DNA of 35,732 nt from Oscillospiraceae bacterium (GTDB lineage Bacteria > Bacillota > Clostridia > Oscillospirales > Ruminococcaceae), in assembly GCA_022508925.1 (NCBI GenBank), contig JAFLUF010000014.1, forward strand, positions 1 through 35,732, given 5' to 3'. This document shows positions 15,566-23,617 of the stretch, piece by piece (position 1 is the stretch's first letter; each line of letters starts with the position of its first letter). A program made the translations under genes and the position numbers. The notes beneath the pieces are model-generated. The model had not been told where the DNA came from. It made no database searches and saw only the letters and a list, made by a program, of their open reading frames with translations.

Positions 15566-16768
15566 TTATTCCTTGCCTAAGCTGTCAACAAACTTGTTCT
15601 TGACAATTTCGGTGATTCTCACCGCGAAGTTATCGTCAATAACCACAACGTCACCGCGGGCGATCAGATTTCCGTTTACCACCACGTCAACAGGCGCGCC
15701 TGCCTGACGTTCGAGCTCGATTATCGTACCCTGAGTAAACTCGAGGATATCCTTTACCTTACGTTTTGCCGTTCCGATCTCCACTGAGATCTCAAGCGGC
15801 ACACCCATAAGCAGTTTTAAGTTATCCTTCTGGTCAGCGGGTATTCCGAAGTCCATCGCGTCAAACTGATGCAGTTGGGCGTTCTGAACATTGACCGGCG
15901 GAGCAGGCATCGGATACGCTCCGTATGCCGCGTACTGGCTCGGATAACCGTAACCGGGCTGAGGATAGCCCTGTGGAGGCATCTGATACATGGGCTGCTG
16001 TGGCTGCGGCATTTCGGGAGGCGGCATCTGCGCCTGAGGAGCAGCCGCCGCAGGACCGGGACTCGGACTCGGACTCGCGGCCGGTGCCGGAGCAGGTGCC
16101 GAAGGAGCAGGTGCGGGAGCCGACGCGCTCTTTTGCTGTTCTTCTTCGGGCGTATCAAACTTCTCCATCATCTTTTTGGAGAGCGTTTTCGCAAGGTCAA
16201 GCGAAAGCACCGACATAAACTCGCTTTCCATAACCCCGTCAACTGTCAGCTTAAATGTAACCGCCACCACCGTAGCATCAAGCGGCATCTCACACAAATC
16301 GCCGAACTTCGTCTGCTCGATTATATACGGAGTGGGAACGGATATATCGACCGTCAGTCCCAGCAGATCGGACAACGCCGTAGCCGACGCACCCATCATC
16401 TGGTTCATTATCTCGCTCACCGCGCTGATATTCAGCTCGTCAAACTCGAAATTCGGGTCAATAACAAGGGGATTTCCCAACAGCTGATTCAAGATAAGCT
16501 GAACGTCGTTCTGCTTAAGAACCATCATGTTCAGACCGTTGATTCCCTGAACATAGACGATCTTGACGCAGATAGCGGGTTCGAGGTTATCGTAATTCAG
16601 GTCGCCGACTTTGACAACGCTTACCTGCGGAGTTGTGATCCAGGTTTTTGCATTGAGAAGCTCTGAAACAGCCGTGGCGGACGCACCCATACTGATGTTC
16701 AGTATTTCGCCGACCGCATCTATTTCGTACGAGCTGAACTCAATGTTCTCATCATTTCCGTTTGCCAT
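15566..16768 (-). CDS. fliY: FliY, motor switch phosphatase (CheC-FliN fusion)
   Basis: A 400-residue switch protein. The N-terminal half is CheC-like with two phosphatase motifs: E21/N24 in EILNISMGASATAVSEL, and E119/N122 in EIMNQMMGASATALSDL. A low-complexity linker rich in Pro, Ala, Gln and Tyr spans about 212-300; the C-terminal part (about 320-398) is a FliN/SpoA domain with GVPLEISVEIGTAKRKVKDIL and GNLIARGDVVVIDDNFAVRI. It forms part of the C ring and dephosphorylates CheY-P. This architecture is typical of Gram-positive bacteria. The DNA for the linker contains GGACTC-type short tandem repeats, so its length may vary among strains. Confidence 0.95.
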   Translation of the reverse strand: MANGNDENIEFSSYEIDAVGEILNISMGASATAVSELLNAKTWITTPQVSVVKVGDLNYDNLEPAICVKIVYVQGINGLNMMVLKQNDVQLILNQLLGNPLVIDPNFEFDELNISAVSEIMNQMMGASATALSDLLGLTVDISVPTPYIIEQTKFGDLCEMPLDATVVAVTFKLTVDGVMESEFMSVLSLDLAKTLSKKMMEKFDTPEEEQQKSASAPAPAPSAPAPAPAASPSPSPGPAAAAPQAQMPPPEMPQPQQPMYQMPPQGYPQPGYGYPSQYAAYGAYPMPAPPVNVQNAQLHQFDAMDFGIPADQKDNLKLLMGVPLEISVEIGTAKRKVKDILEFTQGTIIELERQAGAPVDVVVNGNLIARGDVVVIDDNFAVRITEIVKNKFVDSLGKE

Positions 16769-16781
16769 CAGAAACTATACC

Positions 16782-17771
16782 TCAATTCCCTATAAAATTT
16801 TCTATCATTATTGCTTTTTTACCATTATAGGTGCCGAGCTTTCCGTCGCACCAATCTTTAGTCCCTACCCTTACTATTATGTTTTCACTTATTTTCTTAT
16901 CAAGCGGAATAACATCGTTTACCTGCAGCGTCAGGACCTCGTACATATCGAGGTTTATCTCGCCGAGGATAGCCTTTATCTGCAAGTCCGTCGTGGAAAT
17001 TCCCGTCATAATACTGTCGCGGCGCTCTGTCTCACGCTTTTCGTCAGTCTTACGTTTTGTTATGCTATAGCGGTTTATAAACTTGCCCATGATCTCGTCA
17101 AGATCTATCGCAGGTATACAAACCGAAACTATCGACTTGGTGTTGTTTATCTCAACCTCGAGAGCCACGATTATTACCGTATCTTCATGACCTATCGTCT
17201 GTACTACTCGTGAGTTTGTCTCAATTCCGATAAGCCTCGGCTCAAGATCGATATGCGATATCCACGGCTCCTTGATAAGCTCCGCAAAGGATTTCATCAC
17301 GCCGCTCATTATCGTGGTCTCAATATCGGTAAAGTCACGGTTGGTGTCCGAATATTCGCCTCTTCCTCCGAGAAGTCTGTCTATCATCGTATATGTAACG
17401 GCGTTTGACACCTGTATAATTATATCCGTCTCGTTTATCTCATCATCCTTGATGCCCAGGTCCACCATGCCCATCATAACATAATCAGGCAAGGCGTTGT
17501 TAAACTCGCTGTATCGCTGTTCCTCGATGTTTACCAGCGCGACTCTGCAATACAGTCTGAGCAAACCCGTGAGATACGAGGACATAAGCCTCGCGTAGTT
17601 CTCAAAGATGCTTTCGAGCATTTTTATCTGCTCTTTGGTAAACTTCTTCGGGGCACGGAAATCGTATTCTTTAACCTTTTCTTCGCTTGAAGAAGATACG
17701 ACCGGCTCTACGCCGCTTGCGACGTTTCTAAGCATTTCATCGATCTGTGCCTGCGTCAGAACGTCAGCCAA
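16782..17771 (-). CDS. fliM: FliM, flagellar motor switch protein
   Basis: A 329-residue FliM. The N-terminal ADVLTQAQIDEMLRN is the CheY-P-binding segment. Next come EYDFRAPKKFTKEQIKMLESIFENYARLMSSYL and the CheC-like middle domain, and a C-terminal SpoA domain with LGEINLDMYEVLTLQVNDVIPLDKKI. I chose the TTG at 17771 because GGGGGG lies at 17778-17783, 6 nt before it; a longer frame from a TTG at 17789 would place the ribosome site inside the gene. It follows motB by 63 bp; fliL, often found between them, is absent. Confidence 0.93.
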   Translation of the reverse strand: MADVLTQAQIDEMLRNVASGVEPVVSSSSEEKVKEYDFRAPKKFTKEQIKMLESIFENYARLMSSYLTGLLRLYCRVALVNIEEQRYSEFNNALPDYVMMGMVDLGIKDDEINETDIIIQVSNAVTYTMIDRLLGGRGEYSDTNRDFTDIETTIMSGVMKSFAELIKEPWISHIDLEPRLIGIETNSRVVQTIGHEDTVIIVALEVEINNTKSIVSVCIPAIDLDEIMGKFINRYSITKRKTDEKRETERRDSIMTGISTTDLQIKAILGEINLDMYEVLTLQVNDVIPLDKKISENIIVRVGTKDWCDGKLGTYNGKKAIMIENFIGN

Positions 17772-17834
17772 AACAATCCCCCCAAACAATTCAAATCTAT
17801 TTCAATAAAAGCCGTTGCTCACAGCCCTCCGGGC

Positions 17835-18818
17835 CTATTCGGCTTCGCTGTCGTCGTCAGTGCCTGCTACAAACGCGCTGCTGTCAATTATCGACGGACC
17901 TTCGTTTTCGGTCGGCTGTACCGCTCCGCTGTTATTCAGCTCATCCTCGATAGTTCCGATAACCTTGTCTGCAGAACCGTCGGGCAGCTTGCTTATATCG
18001 GGCTTGGGTGGAGTCTCGGGATCGAACTGACCGCTTCCGAGACCAAAGTCGTGCTCGAGAATATCCTTGATTACATCCGGATCTTCGGTGTTGAGATCGC
18101 TCTTTATAAACATGATCTCGACGCGCCTGTTCTTCGCCATACCCTCGCGCGTGTCGTTCGACTCGATAGGCTCGTTTGGCCCCGCCGCTTTAAGCCTGTA
18201 CTTTGAATATTCAATAGTGTCCTTGCTCAGGAGATGCAAATGTACGCTGTTTGCACGCATCGCCGAAAGCCACATATCCCTTGTCTTATCCGTGCCGTCA
18301 TCGGCGGTATGTCCGGAAATGGTCATAGTCTGTATTGAACCCTGGACAGCCTTTATACCGGGAATGATACCGTTGAGTACCTTTCTGCCGGCTTCTTTAA
18401 GTATATAACTGTTTCCGTCAAAGAAAACGTCGTCGTCAAAACGTATGGTAATGTGCGCCGCGCCGTTTTCAGCCATTATAGAATCGGACAAATTGTTTTC
18501 GTCAATATAATCCACGAAATACTGATACAGCTCCTCAAAGCTCTGCGGCATCTCGCCGTCTCCGCCCTCAAGACTCGGGTCCTCGTCAGTAACTCCGCCT
18601 GTCTCCGAGGCGTTTATATCAAGGTTATCGACCTGCGTATTCAGATACTGACCGCGACTCTGAAACGCCTGGAAAATAAGCTGAAGCTTGGTCTCGTCGA
18701 GGTTTGAGCAGGCGAACAGAAGCACGAAGAACGTAAGCAGCAGCGTAACCATGTCAGCGTATGTATTAAGCCATTCGTTAGCGTTTTCTTCCGACTTTTT
18801 AGGCGGTAGTTTAGCCAT
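17835..18818 (-). CDS. motB: MotB, flagellar stator protein
   Basis: A 327-residue MotB. The single membrane segment (about 20-39) contains the proton-binding aspartate D22 in TYADMVTLLLTFFVLLFA. A peptidoglycan-binding OmpA-like domain follows (about 130-265), with ISGHTADDGTDKTRDMWLSAMRAN and NRRVEIMFIKSD. An acidic, Pro-containing tail of about 60 residues extends beyond that domain and is not part of the core family. AAAGGAGTGAG precedes the ATG. It is separated from motA by 305 bp containing its own promoter. Confidence 0.94.
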   Translation of the reverse strand: MAKLPPKKSEENANEWLNTYADMVTLLLTFFVLLFACSNLDETKLQLIFQAFQSRGQYLNTQVDNLDINASETGGVTDEDPSLEGGDGEMPQSFEELYQYFVDYIDENNLSDSIMAENGAAHITIRFDDDVFFDGNSYILKEAGRKVLNGIIPGIKAVQGSIQTMTISGHTADDGTDKTRDMWLSAMRANSVHLHLLSKDTIEYSKYRLKAAGPNEPIESNDTREGMAKNRRVEIMFIKSDLNTEDPDVIKDILEHDFGLGSGQFDPETPPKPDISKLPDGSADKVIGTIEDELNNSGAVQPTENEGPSIIDSSAFVAGTDDDSEAE

Positions 18819-18932
18819 AACTGCTCACTCCTTTCAGTATGTCCGTCAATGAAAACCTTTACATTTGCATTTTTTGCACACATTAGAGTATTTTGTGCAT
18901 AAAACTTCGCAGTTGCACAATTGCCCACAACA

Positions 18933-18961
18933 ATTATACCATATTTCGCTCGAAAATGCAA
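18933..18961 (-). promoter_or_regulatory. Sigma-A-type promoter for motB-fliM-fliY-cheY
   Basis: On the minus strand TTGCAT (18961-18956) and TATAAT (18938-18933) are 17 bp apart, about 115 bp before motB. A 15-bp motif, read on the plus strand as CACAATTGCCCACAA (18916-18930), begins 2 bp past the -10 box and is shared with the flgB promoter. Confidence 0.65.
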
Positions 18962-18971
18962 ATAGTTTTTT

Positions 18972-18999
18972 TAAAAATTCTGCAAATTTTTATTTGCAG
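18972..18999 (-). terminator. Possible terminator after motA
   Basis: CTGCAAA and TTTGCAG form a perfect 7-bp stem with an A-rich loop, followed on the minus strand by AATTTTT. It lies just before the motB promoter inside the 305-bp motA-motB spacer. A second 15-bp palindrome (TTTATTGGCAATAAA, 19047-19061) is nearer the motA end. The rest of the spacer is AT-rich without any ORF I can support. Confidence 0.4.
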
Positions 19000-19123
19000 A
19001 TATCTAAAGCTGACGTAATAAAGCCGTTTTACAGCATATATTACCATTTATTGGCAATAAATCTCTCTGTTTTGCACAAGCAAAAACACAAAACCAGAAA
19101 TTATTTTGTTGAAAGCTACAAAT

Positions 19124-19915
19124 TTATCCACGCTTATCCGCGGTGTGCTGGCTCTTAGGAAGCATAAATTCAAGCTTTTCCTGAATATACCTCGGGTTGG
19201 AGCCTCCCGCAATCGCCAGAACGCCCTCTTCTATTATCTGCATACAAAGCAGCTCGTCCTCATGCGCGTTTTTCAGAGCCATTCCGATAGGCGCCATGAT
19301 TACGTTAGCGAACAGCGAGCCGTAGAACGTCGTGATAAGCGCCTGCGCCATACCGCCCGTAAGCTTTTCGGGGTGGTCGAAGTCCATCGAGGCAAGCATG
19401 TTGATAAGTCCGATAAGCGTACCCAACATTCCGAACGCCGGGAAGATACTTACGCCCTTTTCAAAGAACGAGCGTCCGTTTTCATGACGTTCACACATAA
19501 ACATAATTGTATCGTCGAGCATTCCGCGTACCTTTTCGGGGTCGTTCGCGTCAACGATAAGCATAAGGCTCGACTTCATAAACGGGTCGGTGCACTGATT
19601 CGCGCTTTCTTCGAGCGCGAGCAGTCCTCTTGTACGCGCGACCTGAGCATACTCAACGATATTTTCTATGTACTTTGTCGGATCGTACTTCTTCGGCTTT
19701 ATCGCAAGCATAAAGCGCTTTCCCAGACCCTTAAGGTAGGACATCGGAAACGATGCCACTAAGCAGCCTATCGTACCGCCGACGGTAATAGCCAGCGAAG
19801 AAATTTCGATAAAGTTCGAAAAGTTCTCGGGCTGTATCTGACCTTCGTTAAACAGGATACCGAAAACTACCAGGCCGAATGAAACTACCCAACCTATAAT
19901 AAGCGAAATATTCAA
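19124..19915 (-). CDS. motA: MotA, flagellar stator protein
   Basis: A 263-residue MotA with four membrane segments (about 3-22, 32-55, 148-172, 183-205). The signature GVSIFPAFGMLGTLIGLINML and the following MAQALITTFYGSLFANVIMAPI contain the conserved prolines of the ion channel. The cytoplasmic loop between segments 2 and 3 carries the charged residues that act on FliG. The start is TTG at 19915 with GAGGGG upstream. It follows flbD by 37 bp. Confidence 0.95.
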   Translation of the reverse strand: MNISLIIGWVVSFGLVVFGILFNEGQIQPENFSNFIEISSLAITVGGTIGCLVASFPMSYLKGLGKRFMLAIKPKKYDPTKYIENIVEYAQVARTRGLLALEESANQCTDPFMKSSLMLIVDANDPEKVRGMLDDTIMFMCERHENGRSFFEKGVSIFPAFGMLGTLIGLINMLASMDFDHPEKLTGGMAQALITTFYGSLFANVIMAPIGMALKNAHEDELLCMQIIEEGVLAIAGGSNPRYIQEKLEFMLPKSQHTADKRG

Positions 19916-19952
19916 AGCTTACCCCTCACTTTTTACTCGGAAAAACCGAAGT

Positions 19953-20177
19953 TTATTCTTTATTTAACAGGCTGTCCTTTGCCGCGTCAAGCCGCGCCCG
20001 GCGCTTTTGCCTGGAATTTTCGTAGATCAGATTCTGAAGCTCGTTCATACTCTCGCGAACGATGTAGCTGTGCCCGTTTTCAAGTACGATAACCGTGTCG
20101 GGCGTTTCATTTACGGTTTCAATAAGCTCCTCATTGAGCATAAAGACCTTACCGTCAAGCTTAGTCAAAAAAATCAT
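19953..20177 (-). CDS. flbD: FlbD/SwrD-like flagellar protein
   Basis: A 74-residue protein beginning MIFLTKLDGKVFMLNEELIETVNETPDTVIVLENGHSYIV. The pattern IxLTKLDG..F.LN.ELIE.....PDT.I.L.NG..Y.V is the FlbD family (B. subtilis SwrD/YlzI), which promotes stator-driven power in swarming. It lies between flgE and motA as in related operons. GGTGG precedes the ATG. The C-terminal basic extension is not conserved to my knowledge. Confidence 0.9.
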   Translation of the reverse strand: MIFLTKLDGKVFMLNEELIETVNETPDTVIVLENGHSYIVRESMNELQNLIYENSRQKRRARLDAAKDSLLNKE

Positions 20178-20203
20178 AAAACCACCGAATTAAATTGAGG
20201 TGA

Positions 20204-20243
20204 TCGGGCACGCTCTCCCGCGCTTGCGGTAAAGCGCGCCCGA
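20204..20243 (-). other. GC-rich hairpin in flgE-flbD spacer
   Basis: TCGGGCACGCT and AGCGCGCCCGA form an 11-bp stem with one mismatch. No T run follows on the minus strand, so it may be an mRNA-stabilising or pausing structure rather than a terminator. The rest of the 134-bp spacer (20178-20311) shows nothing else. Confidence 0.45.
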
Positions 20244-20311
20244 AAACCGTATCATTAAAGGTTAAACAAACGAGTAAGTGCGTTCACACTATAAGATCAA
20301 ACGCCGTCAAG

Positions 20312-22294
20312 TTATCTCTTGAGGCTGAGAAGCTCTTCAAGCATCGTATCCGAAACCGTGATAACACGGGAGTTAGCCTGGAAGCCTCTCTGGGTAGTGA
20401 TCATATCGGTAAACTCCTGCGAAAGGTCTACGTTGGACATTTCGAGAGCGCCCGAAATTATCGTACCCGAGCCTTCCGTACCCGCGATCTTAAGCTTGGG
20501 CTCACCGGAAGCCACTGTTTTCCTGAAGTTCGTGCCGCTTACCTGAGCCAGACCGTTTACGTTATCAAAGGTAACGACGTCGATCCTTCCGAGAACGATA
20601 AAGCCGTGAACAGCGTGCTGACCGACGATCGTTCCGTCCGACTGGATAACGATATCCGAAAGATCGCCGTAGGTCTGCTGCGAGCCGATTCTTCCGTTTT
20701 CGAGAGCAAATGTTCCGAGAGACTTTGCGGTTTCGGTAAAGAAGCTGTCCTTACCGTCCATAGGTCTGATCGCGGGGTTTCCGCCGAAGAACGCCTGTCT
20801 GAATACGGGCTGCCAAACGTTCTGCGGATCCTTCTGGGTCGGGAAATCAGCGCCGTAGTCAAGACCCGAAATATCGTTAAATGTGAGAAGTCTCTTGGCG
20901 TCTCCGTTTGCCGCTTCTCTTATAGCTCTGTTTACGTCGGTAATGGTGCTGTCCGCGCCGACGGTGATCGTAAGGGTGTTTTCGTCCCAGATAGCGCTTG
21001 TATTTCCATAGCCTGCTTTGTAAGAGAATACGACCTTATAGTTGTTTCCGAACGCGCCCGCTTCCTGAACCTGAACATCAAGCGTAACGCCCGTAACCGT
21101 TCCGCCGACAAGCTGAGCATCCACGCCGTTAACCAATTGGTCGAAGATCTCTTGCCTCTTTTCTTCACCGGCGGGAAGCACGAGGTTGTCACAGTTGAGC
21201 TTAGTAACATTCTTGCCTGCCGCGTCAAGCTCGTCTATCTGAGCCTTTATCGCCGCGTTTATATCTGCGGCTGTGCTGTCATAATAAGCCGTGATAGTCC
21301 ACGCGCCTGTGTCGCTGTCGTATACCGCTGTTTCAACAGCGTCCGCATTCGGTCTTTCCGACAGATTGATCTTGACCGTGTCTTTGCAGGTAGGGTCGTT
21401 TACAGAGAATGTCATGTAAGCGTGCTTGGTCATTCCCGCGTCGTCTAAATAAGTTGTGTGGAACTGATACTCGGCGGTCTTCGTTGTAAATCTGAAATCC
21501 TCTACGCGGTTGCTTGCGGCACGCGCCTCTCTGTCGTTGGGGATGTTCTCAAACTCAAACTTAAGCGAAACATCGTCGGGGAGCGTAATGCCGCCCGCCT
21601 GAAGCGCGGTCTGTATCGCCTGCTCGAAATCGTCCTGAGAGTTATACTGTTCGTCGGAATTAAAGAATATGTTGAGGATACCGTTATTATAAGTAGCATA
21701 GGGGAAATCCGCCTCGGTAAAGGTAACGGTCATATCCGTATAGTCCGAGGGAGCGGAAACGGAAATAGTAACGTTTGTTCCGTTTACTCTCTTTGTAGCC
21801 GAAGAGGCGTTGTCGTTAGTCGCGGGGATAACGATCCTGATTATCTCCGAGCTTGCCTCCTGACCCTCGGAATTTCCCATCGTACCGAGTACGTGATAAC
21901 CCGAAGCGTTTACGAGATAGCCGTTGTCGTCTACCGAAAACTTACCCGCTCTCGTGTAGAAAATGTTGCCTGTAGCGTCCTGAACCTGGAAAAAGCCGTC
22001 GCCGTCGAGAGCGATATCCGCCCACCAATCCGACTGGGTAAAGCCGGAGTTTGTCATATTAGGAACCGTAGAGTTAAGTCTTACACCGTAGCCGACCATC
22101 GCGGGGTTTACGCCGCCCAATGTAGCCGTACCGCCGGAAGGGTTTATTTTGTACTGATAGTAAATGTCGCGGAAGGTAACTACGCCCGCCTTAAAGCCTG
22201 TGGTGTTTACGTTTGCGATGTTGTTACCTATAACGTCCATTTTTGCCTGGTGGGTCTTAAGACCCGTAACGCCTGAATACAAAGATTTAACCAT
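20312..22294 (-). CDS. flgE: FlgE, flagellar hook protein
   Basis: A 660-residue hook subunit starting MVKSLYSGVTGLKTHQ. The N-terminal signature is GNNIANVNTTGFK (23-35), followed by the DGDGFFQVQD and YTRAGKFSVDDNGYLVNASGYHVLG region, and the C-terminal signature is SNVDLSQEFTDMITTQRGFQ. The start at 22294 is set by GGAGGT at 22302-22307; an in-frame upstream start at 22309 would include that site. It is much longer than the about 400-residue enteric FlgE because of a large variable middle (about 160-540) that should form outer hook domains. Confidence 0.94.
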   Translation of the reverse strand: MVKSLYSGVTGLKTHQAKMDVIGNNIANVNTTGFKAGVVTFRDIYYQYKINPSGGTATLGGVNPAMVGYGVRLNSTVPNMTNSGFTQSDWWADIALDGDGFFQVQDATGNIFYTRAGKFSVDDNGYLVNASGYHVLGTMGNSEGQEASSEIIRIVIPATNDNASSATKRVNGTNVTISVSAPSDYTDMTVTFTEADFPYATYNNGILNIFFNSDEQYNSQDDFEQAIQTALQAGGITLPDDVSLKFEFENIPNDREARAASNRVEDFRFTTKTAEYQFHTTYLDDAGMTKHAYMTFSVNDPTCKDTVKINLSERPNADAVETAVYDSDTGAWTITAYYDSTAADINAAIKAQIDELDAAGKNVTKLNCDNLVLPAGEEKRQEIFDQLVNGVDAQLVGGTVTGVTLDVQVQEAGAFGNNYKVVFSYKAGYGNTSAIWDENTLTITVGADSTITDVNRAIREAANGDAKRLLTFNDISGLDYGADFPTQKDPQNVWQPVFRQAFFGGNPAIRPMDGKDSFFTETAKSLGTFALENGRIGSQQTYGDLSDIVIQSDGTIVGQHAVHGFIVLGRIDVVTFDNVNGLAQVSGTNFRKTVASGEPKLKIAGTEGSGTIISGALEMSNVDLSQEFTDMITTQRGFQANSRVITVSDTMLEELLSLKR

Positions 22295-22381
22295 ATAATT
22301 GACCTCCAAAAAAACTTAATGTTTCCTCTCCGTGCGCCTGAGCTGAGTCGCAGCCCGGGCAATGAATTCCCGAAGGTCCGT

Positions 22382-22777
22382 TCATATAATCACGGTAGAG
22401 TCAATATTTGTGAAAATATTTCCTTTAAGCTCTTCCTGAGCAATGGTCGTAATGACCTTGTTGTTTCTCACGCTGACAACAAACGCATTATCGCCTACAA
22501 GAATAAGCGCGTCCTGACTTCCCTTATCCGCCGCTATCTCAACGCCCTTGTTGAGCCTGTCGAGTGTGCCGTTTTCGGTTATGTCAATGTTTCTCTCCGA
22601 AATTCTCTGCATTGCGTGCTTTGAAAATTCGACGCCCTGCTTTTCCTCGATCTTCTGCTGTAAAGCCTGTGCAAAGCTTGCTTCATTCGGCTTTTGTACA
22701 GCTTCGCTCGGAGAAACGCCTGTTCCCGTAGTAACGCTGATTTGACTTCGCAGCGCAAGGTATTCGCTAATCAGCAT
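22382..22777 (-). CDS. Flagellar operon protein (TIGR02530-type, between flgD and flgE)
   Basis: A 131-residue protein with a conserved C-terminal half: VEFSKHAMQRISERNIDIT, a KG motif, then DALILVGDNAFVVSVRNNKVITTI and a tail NIFTNIDSTVII. This is the small family regularly found between flgD and flgE in Gram-positive and some other flagellar operons; its function is not known to me beyond that context. The N-terminal third is variable. AAAGGTAGG precedes the ATG. Confidence 0.85.
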   Translation of the reverse strand: MLISEYLALRSQISVTTGTGVSPSEAVQKPNEASFAQALQQKIEEKQGVEFSKHAMQRISERNIDITENGTLDRLNKGVEIAADKGSQDALILVGDNAFVVSVRNNKVITTIAQEELKGNIFTNIDSTVII

Positions 22778-22806
22778 AACTACCTACCTTTCTGCATCAA
22801 TCAGTC

Positions 22807-23586
22807 TTAATTTCCCTCAGTGTTTTCAGAATCGCCTTCAACTCCGCCAACGTCCTCAACATCCTCGCCTTCAGCGCCCTCGGGTGCCTCGCCGCCTTCG
22901 TTGTCGTCAACATAAGCGTAGGTAAGCTCAATGATATCCTCGATAGGTCTGGAGCTTCCGTTTACAACCACATAAAGCTTTCCGCTTATTACTCTGATCG
23001 ACTCGATAAAGCCTGTGTCGATGTAGTTCTTGCCGTCGGGAGTAGTGCCGGAGATCATCGCGTACATTCCGATCATCATGCTCGCTCTCGAAATGCTGTC
23101 GCCAAGAGAATCCGTACCGCTTACAAATCCGGAGCTGCCTGTCGATTCTTCTTGCTTGGGAGTATCCGTAACCGAGGTAACCTTTGACAGATCGAACTTT
23201 TCGCCGTCGATAGTAACGGTATAGCTCTTTCCGTCCGCGTTTTTAACAACGCTCTCCACAACACCTGTTTTTGTAATGATGTTGGCTCCGTCAACTCTCG
23301 AAGCGGTCGCGGTCTTTCCTACGAGACTCGAGGCGTATGTAGCCATTGCGTACTTGCTTACGTCCTGAAGATAACCCATCTGGCTGAACGAAGCGAGCTG
23401 TGAAATAAACTCGGTGTTCGATGTGGGCTCGAGGGGGTCTTGGTTAGACATTTCGGAAACCAGCAGCTTTAAAAACGTATCCGAATTCAAAAGGTCGTTC
23501 TGCTTATCAACAAACTTGTCCTTATATCTTTCGTAGTTTAACTGCATCTGTTCCACAGAAGATAAAACACCGTCTTTGTATGCCAT
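22807..23586 (-). CDS. flgD: FlgD, hook cap (hook scaffolding) protein
   Basis: A 259-residue FlgD. The conserved N-terminal block is DLLNSDTFLKLLVSEMSNQD followed by PLEPTSNTEFISQLASFSQ (about 31-69). The middle part contains SLVGKTATASRVDG and a small beta domain with VTSVTDTP. It caps the growing hook and is needed for FlgE polymerisation. The C-terminus ends in an acidic Glu/Gly-rich tail (about 230-259) beyond the usual domain. GGAGGA precedes the ATG. Confidence 0.93.
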   Translation of the reverse strand: MAYKDGVLSSVEQMQLNYERYKDKFVDKQNDLLNSDTFLKLLVSEMSNQDPLEPTSNTEFISQLASFSQMGYLQDVSKYAMATYASSLVGKTATASRVDGANIITKTGVVESVVKNADGKSYTVTIDGEKFDLSKVTSVTDTPKQEESTGSSGFVSGTDSLGDSISRASMMIGMYAMISGTTPDGKNYIDTGFIESIRVISGKLYVVVNGSSRPIEDIIELTYAYVDDNEGGEAPEGAEGEDVEDVGGVEGDSENTEGN

Positions 23587-23617
23587 TAAATTTCCTCCTT
23601 TTCTTGATTTGTTGAGA

